Assembly (NCBI RefSeq): GCF_014196345.1
Contig: NZ_JACIDN010000002.1
Location: forward strand, 62,001 to 126,000
DNA from: Methylobacterium brachythecii
GTDB taxonomy: Bacteria; Pseudomonadota; Alphaproteobacteria; Rhizobiales; Beijerinckiaceae
Length of the DNA: 64,000 bases
Reading direction: 5' to 3'
Made by a program: the position numbers and the translations under genes. Below, in pieces: positions 34,366-42,481 of the stretch. Under the pieces are notes generated by a model. It was not told the origin of the DNA. It ran no database searches and was given only the letters and a program-made list of their open reading frames with translations. How positions within the stretch are numbered: position 1 is the first letter of the stretch; every line of letters begins with the position of its first letter.

Positions 34366-35735
34366 GCCGCTTCCGCGACCACGCGGTTCCGGCCGTCGGC
34401 CTTGGCCCGGTAGAGGGCGTCGTCCGAGCGCTTGAGCATGTCCGACGCGCTGGTGTCGCTCGTATGCCGGGTCGCGACGCCGACGGAGACCGTGACGTTG
34501 ATCAGGTTCGTCCCGCGCTGGATCGGGAACGGCAGGCACTGGACGCGATCGCGGATGCGCTCGCCGGCAGCCTGGGCATCGGCCAGCGTAGCGCCCGGCA
34601 TCACGATCACCACCTCCTCGCCGCCGAAGCGAGCGACGACGTCGATGCCGCGGGTATGCTGGCGGACGCGATCGGCGAAGGCCTTCAGCACCTCGTCGCC
34701 GGCCTCGTGGCCGTAGGTGTCGTTGATCGACTTGAACCGGTCGATGTCGAGGATCAGGCAGGCGAGGCCGAGTGCCTGGGCGGTCGCCGCCCCGAAGAGC
34801 GGGCCGAGCTGGCGATCGAGGTAGCGGCGGTTGTGCAGGCCGGTCAGCTCGTCGGTCACGGCGAGTTCGATCGAGGCCTGCACGGCATCGCGCAGGGTCG
34901 CCGAGAAGCGCCGGCGGCGAACCTGGGTGCGGACCCGCGCGATCAGCTCGTTCCGGTCCACCGGACGCAGCAAGTAGTCGTGGACGCCGAAATCGAGCCC
35001 GCGGGTGAGGCGTGCCATGCCATGCGTCTCGCCGATCATGATCAACGCCATGTCGCGCGTGCGATCGAGGGAGCGGAGCTGGCTGCACAGCCGGAGCCCG
35101 TCGACGCCGTTGAGGTCGACGCTGATCAGCGCCAGATCGAAATCGCCCTCGGTCGCGCTGATCAGCGCACGCTGGGGATCGCTCTCGATGGTCACCGTAT
35201 GGTGCTGGCGCAGGGCGGTGGCCATGCGGTCGGCGGCGCTCGGCCGATCCTCGACGAGCAGGATGCGCGCACCCTGGCCGGTCTCGGCGGCCGCGAGCGC
35301 GAAGGGATCACCGATGCCGAGTTCGCGCGAGGCCATCGCGCGGGTGCGCAGTTCGTCCTGCACCGCCTTGAGCCGCAGCAGGCTGCGCACCCGCGTGAAC
35401 AGGGCGGTATCGTCGATGGGCTTGGTCAGGAAGTCGTCGGCTCCCGCATCGAGGCCGCGCAGCCGGTCGGACGGCTCGTCCAGCGCCGTGACGATCACCA
35501 CGGGAAGATGCGCCGTCGCCGGGTCGGTCTTGAGCCGCCGGCAGACCTCGAACCCGTCCATGCCCGGCATCATCACGTCGAGCAGCACGATGTCGCACAA
35601 GCCCTTCGCGCAGATCGCGAGGGCTTCGGGGCCATTCATGGCGGTCACGACGTCGAAATACTCCATCGAGAGCTTCGTCTCGAGGAGCCTCAGGTTCGGC
35701 AACAGGTCGTCGACGATCAGGACACGGGCGGACAT
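34362..35735 (-). CDS. pleD: Response regulator/diguanylate cyclase PleD
   Basis: 457 residues: receiver 1 (VLIVDDLLPNLRLLE, phospho-Asp in LLDVMMPGMDG, Lys in LTKPI), receiver 2 without the usual phospho-site, and a C-terminal GGDEF domain with GGEEV and inhibition site RGID five residues upstream. It makes cyclic-di-GMP on phosphorylation. In Caulobacter PleD governs the swarmer-to-stalked transition; here it lies just downstream of divK, as usual. Likely active despite the GGEEV variant, since GGEEF is common. Confidence 0.95.
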   Translation of the reverse strand: MSARVLIVDDLLPNLRLLETKLSMEYFDVVTAMNGPEALAICAKGLCDIVLLDVMMPGMDGFEVCRRLKTDPATAHLPVVIVTALDEPSDRLRGLDAGADDFLTKPIDDTALFTRVRSLLRLKAVQDELRTRAMASRELGIGDPFALAAAETGQGARILLVEDRPSAADRMATALRQHHTVTIESDPQRALISATEGDFDLALISVDLNGVDGLRLCSQLRSLDRTRDMALIMIGETHGMARLTRGLDFGVHDYLLRPVDRNELIARVRTQVRRRRFSATLRDAVQASIELAVTDELTGLHNRRYLDRQLGPLFGAATAQALGLACLILDIDRFKSINDTYGHEAGDEVLKAFADRVRQHTRGIDVVARFGGEEVVIVMPGATLADAQAAGERIRDRVQCLPFPIQRGTNLINVTVSVGVATRHTSDTSASDMLKRSDDALYRAKADGRNRVVAEAA

Positions 35736-35776
35736 GTGGTCTCCTAGAGCCCCGTTTCCGACAGGCCCCGGCGGGG

Positions 35777-36151
35777 TCAGTCGTCTTCGCCGAGATATTT
35801 GCGCACGGTCGCGACGAACTTCGCCACCGAGATGGGCTTCGAGAGGTAGGCCTCGCAGCCGCCCTCGCGGATGCGCTCCTCGTCACCCTTCATGGCGAAG
35901 GCGGTGATGGCGATGACGGGGATGTGGCGAAGCTCCTCGTCATCCTTCAGCCATTTGGTCACTTCGAGCCCCGACACCTCCGGAAGCTGGATGTCCATCA
36001 GGATCAGGTCGGGCACGTGCTTGCGGGCGAGTTCGATCGCCTCGATGCCGTTGGCGGTCTTAAGGGTTGCGTAACCATGAGCTTCGAGAAGATCGTTGAA
36101 GAGCTTCATGTTCAGCTCGTTGTCTTCAACGATGAGAACGGTTTTCGTCAT
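35777..36151 (-). CDS. divK: Cell-cycle response regulator DivK
   Basis: 124-residue single receiver domain. DNELN acidic pocket, phospho-Asp in [13 protein letters not shown], Thr in IAITAFAM and Lys in LSKPI. DivK connects histidine kinases PleC and DivJ to the CtrA phosphorelay in alphaproteobacteria. ATG 36151 ([10 protein letters not shown]) is the family start. Divergent from the DUF3572 gene with 77 bases between. Confidence 0.95.
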   Translation of the reverse strand: MTKTVLIVEDNELNMKLFNDLLEAHGYATLKTANGIEAIELARKHVPDLILMDIQLPEVSGLEVTKWLKDDEELRHIPVIAITAFAMKGDEERIREGGCEAYLSKPISVAKFVATVRKYLGEDD

Positions 36152-36228
36152 GGCCCCCAATTCTCCGGGCTCCCGCGACCTCGCCTTCGTCGCCCTATGC
36201 TCGTATTCCCCTTAAGTGATACTCGTTG

Positions 36229-36525
36229 ATGAAACGCAAATTTGATCATGGAGATCAGGTTACCGAGTCTCTATCGCTCGACGTCCTGGTCTGGCTGGCC
36301 GGAGACGAGGAGCGTCTGTTCCCGTTCCTGCAGTTGAGCGGCCTGAACCCGGAAACGGTTCGGGAGAGCGCGCGCGATCCGGCCTTTCTCGGCGCCGTCC
36401 TCGACCATGTCATGGGCGATGAGACGCTCCTGCTCGCCTGTGCCGACGCTCTCGACGTGAAGCCCGAAAAAATCGCGACGGCCTGGCGGCGGATGCAGCC
36501 GCCGGATTTCGACCACGATCTCTGA
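36229..36525 (+). CDS. DUF3572 protein
   Basis: 98 residues, all helical, of the DUF3572 family. Hallmarks are ALxxLVWL-like (LDVLVWLAGDEERLFPFLQLSGL) and a final WRRMQPPDFDHDL. Function unknown. Its place beside divK-pleD is conserved in alphaproteobacteria, suggesting a cell-cycle or structural role. The TTG at 36226 would add one residue. Confidence 0.85.
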   Translation: MKRKFDHGDQVTESLSLDVLVWLAGDEERLFPFLQLSGLNPETVRESARDPAFLGAVLDHVMGDETLLLACADALDVKPEKIATAWRRMQPPDFDHDL

Positions 36526-36534
36526 CAGACCGGC

Positions 36535-37152
36535 CTACTTGGCGAGTTCGCGCAGGCCGAGGCGGATCAGCGTCTTGGCCTCCGCACCCTCGGGAGCGCT
36601 CTTCAACACGGTGGCGATGGCGGCCGAGGCCTGGATCTGCGGATAGCCGAGATTGACTAGGGCCGAGATCGCATCCGCCACGGGCTGCGGCGCCGTGCGC
36701 TCCTCGACCGCGCCGGTCAGCGCGATCAACGCTGGATCGGCCGGCGAGAAGGCCGGAGCCTTGTCCTTCAGCTCTGCCGCGAGCCGCGCCGCGAGCCGCG
36801 GGCCGACTCCCGGCGCACGGGCGATCGCACCCTTGTCGCCGGTCGCGAGCGCGGTGGCGAGCGCGCCCGGTTCCAGGATCGACAGTACGGCGAGCGCGAC
36901 CTTTGATCCGACGCCCTGCACGGTCTGCAGCAGTCGGAACCACTCGCGCTCGGCATCCGAGCGGAAGCCGTACAGCCGGATCATGTCCTCGCGCACATGC
37001 GTCTCGATGGCGAGGTCGGCCGGCTCTCCGGGCTTCGGCAGCCGCTGCAGGGTGCGTGCCGAGCAATGCACCACGTAGCCGACGCCCTGCACGTCGAGGA
37101 TCACGAAATCCTCGCCGTAGGAATCCACGATACCCTTGAGCTTGCCGATCAT
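36535..37152 (-). CDS. ruvA: Holliday junction ATP-dependent DNA helicase subunit RuvA
   Basis: 205 residues. N-terminal OB-fold ([28 protein letters not shown]), two helix-hairpin-helix motifs ([18 protein letters not shown] and [20 protein letters not shown]) and a C-terminal domain III that contacts RuvB. RuvA tetramers hold four-way junctions for branch migration. ruvC lies nearby on the other strand; ruvB is not in this window. Confidence 0.96.
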   Translation of the reverse strand: MIGKLKGIVDSYGEDFVILDVQGVGYVVHCSARTLQRLPKPGEPADLAIETHVREDMIRLYGFRSDAEREWFRLLQTVQGVGSKVALAVLSILEPGALATALATGDKGAIARAPGVGPRLAARLAAELKDKAPAFSPADPALIALTGAVEERTAPQPVADAISALVNLGYPQIQASAAIATVLKSAPEGAEAKTLIRLGLRELAK

Positions 37153-37263
37153 GATGATTCCGTGCGGACCCGGTTCGGGCGCTGATGCGGGACTTGGTTC
37201 CCAGGTCCGCCTGCCATATCCGATACGCCGACGAAGCCCACAAGGTGAGCCCGACCTGTGCCC

Positions 37264-37887
37264 ATGAAGCCGACCTTCGCCCTCGCCATCGTGGCGCTGC
37301 TCTCAGCCGCTCCCGCGCCAAGCCGGGCGGACGACGTGCCTGCCGGGACGAGCAAGGACCCGATGCAGGTGAAGCCCGGCAAGTATCGGCTCGATCCGGC
37401 GCACGGAAAAATCACCTGGTCGCTCAGCCATCTCGGTTATTCGACCTATTACGGCCAGATCACCGACATCGCGGCGGAAGCCACCCTCGATCCGCGGGAG
37501 CCGGCGAAGAGCACGTTGTCGGTCACGATCAACACCGCGAGCGTCAACGGGCTCAACGACAAGCTGAACGAGCACCTGAAGGCGCCGGACTTCTTCGACG
37601 TCCAGAAATTCCCGCAGGCCACGTACGTCAGCACCTCCGTCGAGCCGACCAGCCCAACCACGGCCCACGTCAACGGAGAGCTGACCATCAAGGGTGTCAC
37701 GCGGATCGTCTCGTTCGATGCCACATTCAACCAGGCCGGCGTGAACCCGGTGGACAAGGTCTACTCGGTCGGCTTCGACGGCCGGGCGGTGATCCGCCGC
37801 TCCGATTTCGGCATCAGCGCTTTCCTGCCACTCCTCGGCGACGAGGTGCAGCTGCGGCTCGAGGGGGAATTCAAGGCGCAGCCGTAA
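37264..37887 (+). CDS. Exported YceI-family lipid-binding protein
   Basis: 207 residues. Signal peptide [22 protein letters not shown], then a YceI lipocalin-like barrel with [27 protein letters not shown] and [10 protein letters not shown]. YceI proteins bind polyisoprenoids in the periplasm. GTG 37258 would add two residues. Sits between divergent ruvA and ruvC. Confidence 0.88.
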   Translation: MKPTFALAIVALLSAAPAPSRADDVPAGTSKDPMQVKPGKYRLDPAHGKITWSLSHLGYSTYYGQITDIAAEATLDPREPAKSTLSVTINTASVNGLNDKLNEHLKAPDFFDVQKFPQATYVSTSVEPTSPTTAHVNGELTIKGVTRIVSFDATFNQAGVNPVDKVYSVGFDGRAVIRRSDFGISAFLPLLGDEVQLRLEGEFKAQP

Positions 37888-37966
37888 TCCGTTTGCGATC
37901 AGGAAACGTTCACGATATGTGCTGATGGTGGATGCGTCGCGGGTCTCCCGCCGCGCCGGAGGCACC

Positions 37967-38533
37967 ATGACGTCGGACGTCCGCATCCTCGGCATCGATC
38001 CCGGCCTGCGCCGAACCGGCTGGGGCCTGATCGTCACAAAGGGGACCAAGCTCGCCTATCTCGCCTGCGGCGTCGTCACTTCCGACGGCGACCTGCCGCT
38101 GGCGCTGCGCCTGCGCGAGCTGCACGAGGGCATCACCCGTGTCGTCGGCGACCACACGCCCGACGAGGTCGCAGTGGAAGAGACCTTCGTGAACAAGGAC
38201 GCACAGGCGACGCTCAAGCTCGGCCATGCCCGCGCCGTGGCGCTGCTCGTGCCGGCATTGGCCGGGCTTCCCGTCTCCGAATACGCCGCCAACCTCGTGA
38301 AGAAGACGGTCTGCGGATCGGGCCATGCCGAGAAGGTCCAGATCCAGGCGATGGTGCGGTTTCTGCTGCCGAAGGCGGAGTTCAAGGTCGCCGACGCCGC
38401 CGATGCGCTCGCCATCGCCATCACGCATGCGAACCACCGCGGCGCTCATTCGCTCAAGAGACTGCACGCGGTCGACGCCGCCCAGGGGCCGGGAGCGGCA
38501 CGCATCGCCGCGGCGCTGGCCCGCCAAGCTTAG
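37967..38533 (+). CDS. ruvC: Holliday junction resolvase RuvC
   Basis: 188 residues. Catalytic acidic residues: Asp11 ([13 protein letters not shown]), Glu in [17 protein letters not shown], and the C-terminal [10 protein letters not shown]. The nuclease cuts four-way junctions with RuvAB. ATG 37967 has GGAGG immediately upstream and the protein begins normally; an upstream in-frame start at 37919 is not family-like. Confidence 0.95.
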   Translation: MTSDVRILGIDPGLRRTGWGLIVTKGTKLAYLACGVVTSDGDLPLALRLRELHEGITRVVGDHTPDEVAVEETFVNKDAQATLKLGHARAVALLVPALAGLPVSEYAANLVKKTVCGSGHAEKVQIQAMVRFLLPKAEFKVADAADALAIAITHANHRGAHSLKRLHAVDAAQGPGAARIAAALARQA

Positions 38534-38720
38534 CGCTCGTTTCGCGGCCGGTTCCACCGATGTCGGACGCGCTTCCAAGCAGGCGCGCGAGCATCGGCGG
38601 AATCGCTGGCAAACTTTCGAAATAAATTTTGGGACCATTCTGGATCTCAGCCGTTAGCAGACCAGAACGAAGCCGGCGCGAGCCGGTCTTCTGCTCAATA
38701 TGAGACCAGGAGTTCATTGA

Positions 38721-39011
38721 ATGAAGCGCATTTTACTCGTTGCCGCTCTCGTCGCGAGCCCGCTTGCTTTCGCCGGCGCGGCCAATGCTCAAGGAACGAT
38801 CCGCGGTGCAGAGCGCGGCGTCGAAGACGGTAATCGTGCTGCGGGACCGGTCGGCGGTGTCGTGGGAGGCGCGGTTGGTGCAGCGACGGGCACCGTCGGC
38901 GGCGTTCTCGGCGTCGATCCGGATCGCCGCGAAGAGCGCGTGGAGCGTCGTGACCGCCGCATGATGCGCGGCGAGCGTCCGGTGCGTCGTGAGCGCGATC
39001 TCGACGATTGA
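38721..39011 (+). CDS. Secreted glycine-zipper-like hypothetical protein
   Basis: 96 residues. Signal peptide MKRILLVAALVASPLAFAGAANA, then a Gly/Ala/Val segment (GPVGGVVGGAVGAATGTVGGVLG) with GxxxG spacing typical of glycine zippers, and a very basic/acidic tail (RRDRRMMRGERPVRR). Might associate with the outer membrane. Followed by a terminator at 39058. Confidence 0.75.
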   Translation: MKRILLVAALVASPLAFAGAANAQGTIRGAERGVEDGNRAAGPVGGVVGGAVGAATGTVGGVLGVDPDRREERVERRDRRMMRGERPVRRERDLDD

Positions 39012-39057
39012 TGATGTGATGTGACCCGCGCCAGCCCGGCAGCGTGTCACTCATTCG

Positions 39058-39087
39058 GCCCCGTCACCCTTGGTGGCGGGGCATTTT
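39058..39087 (+). terminator. Terminator after the glycine-zipper gene
   Basis: GCCCC (39058-39062) with partial pairing through CACC/GGTG to GGGGC (39078-39082), then ATTTT. Works for the plus-strand gene ending at 39011. Confidence 0.6.
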
Positions 39088-39101
39088 GCTGGTCTCTGCC
39101 A

Positions 39102-40085
39102 TCAGACCGCGCTGATGCGCAGCAACACTTTGCCCCTCGCCTCGCGTCTCTTGAGAATGCCGAGAGCCTCTTCGTAATCGACGAGGGGCAAAACACCGTG
39201 GATCGTAGCCCGCAGCTGCCCCTCGGCCGCCCAGGCGAGCAACTGCTCCTGGTTGGCGCGGTGCGCATCGGGCTCGCGCTCCACAAAGGCGCCCCAGTGG
39301 ACGCCCTGCACATCGACGCCCTTGAGCATGATGACGTTGAGCGGGAATTTCGGGATCTCGCCGGCCGCAAAACCGATGACGAGATAGCGTCCCTTCCAGC
39401 CGAGCGAGCGCAGGGCCGGCTCCGCCTGGTCGCCACCGACCGCGTCATAGATGACGTCGACGCCGCGATCCCCCGTCAGCCGGCGCAGTGCCTCGCGGAT
39501 GTTGTCGGCGGCGTAGTCGACGAGTTCGTCGGCCCCGTGTTCGCGCGCCGTCTCCCGCTTCTCCGGTGACGAAGCGCAGGCGATCACCCGCGCGCCGAGA
39601 AGCTTTCCGAGTTCCACCGCCGCGAGCCCAACGCCGCCGGAGGCGCCGAGTACGACCAGCGTTTCGCCCGGCTGGATCCGCGCCCGGTCTCGAAGCGCAT
39701 GCAGCGTCGTGCCGTAGGTGATCGTCAGCCCGGCCGCGGTCTCGTCGGCGAGGCCGTCCGGCACCCGCGTCAGGCGGCGTGTCGCGACGGCGACGCGCTC
39801 GCGGCAGGTACCGTGCGTAGCATGGACGATGACGCGATCGCCGACCGAAAACCCCTCGGCTCCCTCGCCGAGCGCTTCGATGATCCCGCTGGCTTCCCCG
39901 CCCGGCGAGAAGGGCAGCTCAGGCTTCACCTGGTAGCGGCCGGCGATGATCAGCGTGTCGGCGAAGTTGAGGGCGGCGATCGTGATCCGCACCAAGGCCT
40001 CGCCGGGGCCGGGCACCGAATCCGGCAGCTCTTCGATCGACAGATCCTCCGGCCCACCGAGCCGGGTGCACAACAGGGCTTTCAT
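39102..40085 (-). CDS. NAD(P)H:quinone oxidoreductase (zinc-free MDR family)
   Basis: 327-residue medium-chain reductase. N-terminal MKALLCTRLGGPEDLSIEE; substrate/NADPH groove ALNFADTLIIAGRYQVKP; Rossmann motif VLGASGGVGLAAVELGKLLGA. The zinc-ligand Cys cluster of alcohol dehydrogenases is absent, as in quinone oxidoreductases (QorA-like). It converges with the glycine-zipper gene. Physiological substrate unknown. Confidence 0.9.
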   Translation of the reverse strand: MKALLCTRLGGPEDLSIEELPDSVPGPGEALVRITIAALNFADTLIIAGRYQVKPELPFSPGGEASGIIEALGEGAEGFSVGDRVIVHATHGTCRERVAVATRRLTRVPDGLADETAAGLTITYGTTLHALRDRARIQPGETLVVLGASGGVGLAAVELGKLLGARVIACASSPEKRETAREHGADELVDYAADNIREALRRLTGDRGVDVIYDAVGGDQAEPALRSLGWKGRYLVIGFAAGEIPKFPLNVIMLKGVDVQGVHWGAFVEREPDAHRANQEQLLAWAAEGQLRATIHGVLPLVDYEEALGILKRREARGKVLLRISAV

Positions 40086-40120
40086 CGTCCGTCCGTTCGT
40101 GGGTTGGGGCGGTGCTCAAA

Positions 40121-40214
40121 CCGTCATTGCGAGGCGAAGCCGAAGCAATCCAGGGCCAATGGGCTGACGTCAGTGCGTCGGCCCTGGATTGCTTCGCTGC
40201 GCTCGCAATGACGG
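40121..40214. repeat. Dispersed palindromic element, copy 2
   Basis: Begins CCGTCATTGCGAGG and ends CTCGCAATGACGG; internal AAGCAATCCAGGGCC and GGCCCTGGATTGCTT pair perfectly. The same family as 9002-9097 and 45926-46017. Lies between the quinone oxidoreductase gene and ubiG. Confidence 0.85.
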
Positions 40215-40237
40215 GGAGGGTCTCCGTTCACGATCGC

Positions 40238-40969
40238 TCAGTCGCGCCGGGCGGCGACCATGTAGTTCACGGCGGTGTCGCGGCTGCGGCGCCAACCTCC
40301 CGTCAGCGGATCGAACATCACGCCGGCCGTGTCGAAGACCTGCAGGCCGCCGGCCTCGAGGTCGGCGGTCAGCTCGTCGGGCTTCACGAACTTGTCCCAG
40401 TCATGCGTGCCCTTGGGCAGCCAGTTCAGCACGTATTCCGCGCCGACGATGGCGAGCGCGAAAGAGCGCATCGTCCGGTTGAGGGTGGCGGCGAAGAGCA
40501 GGCCGCCCGGCTTCACGGCGGCGCAGCAGGTGGCGAGGAAGGCCGTGCGGTCGACCACGTGCTCCACCACCTCCATCGCGAGTACGATGTCGAAACGCTC
40601 GTCCCGTTCGACGAGGCTCTCGATGGTCGCGGGCCGATAATCCACCGTTACCCCCTCGGCCTCGGCATGGGCGCGGGCCACTGCGACGTTCTGCGCGGCC
40701 GGGTCGAGACCGGTCACGCGCGCGCCGAGCCGTGCCAGCGGCTCCGACAGCACCCCGCCACCGCAGCCGACATCGACGAGGCTCAGTCCATCGAGGGCGA
40801 AGGGCCGGTTCGGATCGCGCCCGAAATGCCGGCAGGCCTCGTCGCGGATATAGGCGAGGCGCACCGTGTTGAATCGATGCAGCACGCGCATCGGTCCGTC
40901 CGAATCCCACCACGTCGCGGCCTGCGCGTTGAACCGCGCCACCTCTTCCTGATCGACCGACGCAGCCAT
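40238..40969 (-). CDS. ubiG: Ubiquinone biosynthesis O-methyltransferase UbiG
   Basis: 243-residue SAM methyltransferase acting twice in ubiquinone synthesis. The SAM motif I is LVDVGCGGGVLSEPLARLGA; motif GLDPA and EVVEHV follow, and the UbiG-specific WWDSDGPMRVLHRFN is at residues ~20-35. ATG 40969 is preferred over GTG 40972. Confidence 0.96.
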   Translation of the reverse strand: MAASVDQEEVARFNAQAATWWDSDGPMRVLHRFNTVRLAYIRDEACRHFGRDPNRPFALDGLSLVDVGCGGGVLSEPLARLGARVTGLDPAAQNVAVARAHAEAEGVTVDYRPATIESLVERDERFDIVLAMEVVEHVVDRTAFLATCCAAVKPGGLLFAATLNRTMRSFALAIVGAEYVLNWLPKGTHDWDKFVKPDELTADLEAGGLQVFDTAGVMFDPLTGGWRRSRDTAVNYMVAARRD

Positions 40970-41159
40970 CACCCCGACACCTCACGCATGCTCAGCCGGC
41001 GAACGGGCTTCGCGGCCATCGCATTGACACCTTCGAGAGGCCCTTGTACCCGCCGGGCGCCTCCCCGGTACAGTCGCGATGGCTTTCCGCGCGACGGCGA
41101 TGCTGCGGCGGGCCGCTCCCGACCGACGGTAGGAAACGGACAGAAGACGCGGACGCGAT

Positions 41160-42395
41160 ATGCCCCGTTTGGTGATGAAGTTCGGCGGCACCTCAGTCGC
41201 CAATGTGGACCGGATCCGCAACGTGGCCGCCCACGTGGCCCGCGAGGTCGCGGCCGGTTACGAGGTCGCGGTTGTCGTCTCGGCAATGTCCGGCAAGACC
41301 AACGAGCTGGTCGCCTGGGTCAAGGACGCCAACGACCTCTACGACGAGACCGAGTACGACGCCGTCGTCGCCTCGGGTGAGCTCATCACAGCGGGACTGC
41401 TCGCCATCGCGCTCCAAAAGACCGGCATCAAGGCCCGCTCCTGGCAGGGCTGGCAGATCCCGATCGAGACCTCGAACGCGCACGGCTCGGCCCGCATCGA
41501 AGCGATCGACCCCAAGAATCTCGATGCCGGCTTCGCGCGCGGCGAGGTCGCGGTGATCGCGGGCTTCCAGGGCGTTCACACCGAGACCGGCCGCGTCGCG
41601 ACGCTCGGCCGCGGTGGCTCGGATACCAGTGCCGTCGCCATCGCCGCCGCAATCGGCGCCGAGCGCTGCGACATCTATACGGACGTCGACGGCGTCTACA
41701 CCACCGACCCCCGTGTCGTGCCGAAGGCCCAGCGCATGGAGCGCGTGACCTTCGAGGAAATGCTGGAGATGGCATCCCTCGGCGCCAAGGTGCTGCAGGT
41801 CCGCTCCGTGGAGCTCGCCATGGTGCATCGCGTGCCGACGACGGTGCGCTCCTCCTTCGATCCTCCCGACGCGGCGCGTCCGGGCACCCTCATCTGCGAC
41901 GAGGACGCTATCGTGGAACAGCAGATCATCACCGGGATCGCCTTCTCGAAGGACGAAGCCCAGGTCACGCTCCGCTCGGTCAAGGACAGCCCCGGCATCG
42001 CCGCGGCGATCTTCGGTCCGCTAGCGGACGCAAACATCAACGTCGACATGATCATCCAAACCGTGTCGGGCGATCAGTCCACGACGGACATGACCTTCAC
42101 GGTCCCGGCAGCGGACTACCAGCGCTCCCGCGCCATCCTCGATGCGCAGCGCGAGCGCATCCAGTTCGGCCAGATCGAGGGCGCTACCGACGTGGTGAAG
42201 GTGTCGGCCATCGGCGTCGGCATGCGCTCGCATGCGGGCGTCGCGGCCAAGGCGTTCCGGGCCCTCGCGGAGAAGGGAATCAATATCCGCGCGATCACCA
42301 CGTCGGAAATCAAGTTCTCCGTGTTGATCGACGCCGCCTACACGGAGCTTGCCGTTCGCACGCTCCACTCGCTATACGGCCTCGATCAGGCCTGA
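41160..42395 (+). CDS. lysC: Aspartate kinase
   Basis: 411 residues, catalysing the first step to lysine, threonine and methionine. KFGGTSV at the N-terminus and the kinase domain are followed by two ACT domains (VTLRSVKDSPGIAAAIFG and VSAIGVGMRSHAGVAAKAF), as in lysine/threonine-regulated forms. Divergent from ubiG. Starts the lysC-ptsP-prfA-prmC run common in this order. Confidence 0.97.
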   Translation: MPRLVMKFGGTSVANVDRIRNVAAHVAREVAAGYEVAVVVSAMSGKTNELVAWVKDANDLYDETEYDAVVASGELITAGLLAIALQKTGIKARSWQGWQIPIETSNAHGSARIEAIDPKNLDAGFARGEVAVIAGFQGVHTETGRVATLGRGGSDTSAVAIAAAIGAERCDIYTDVDGVYTTDPRVVPKAQRMERVTFEEMLEMASLGAKVLQVRSVELAMVHRVPTTVRSSFDPPDAARPGTLICDEDAIVEQQIITGIAFSKDEAQVTLRSVKDSPGIAAAIFGPLADANINVDMIIQTVSGDQSTTDMTFTVPAADYQRSRAILDAQRERIQFGQIEGATDVVKVSAIGVGMRSHAGVAAKAFRALAEKGINIRAITTSEIKFSVLIDAAYTELAVRTLHSLYGLDQA

Positions 42396-42481
42396 CCGTA
42401 CTCGCCGCATCGTGATGTGCCACTGTTTCGACAGTTGGCACGTTTGGTGGTTGCACCGGCTGAACACGGATTGACGACTCG

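Noticed and set aside
34464..35747. 427-codon plus-strand frame opposite pleD
   Set aside because: Antisense to a recognisable PleD protein; composition is Arg/Ala/Asp-rich without motifs.
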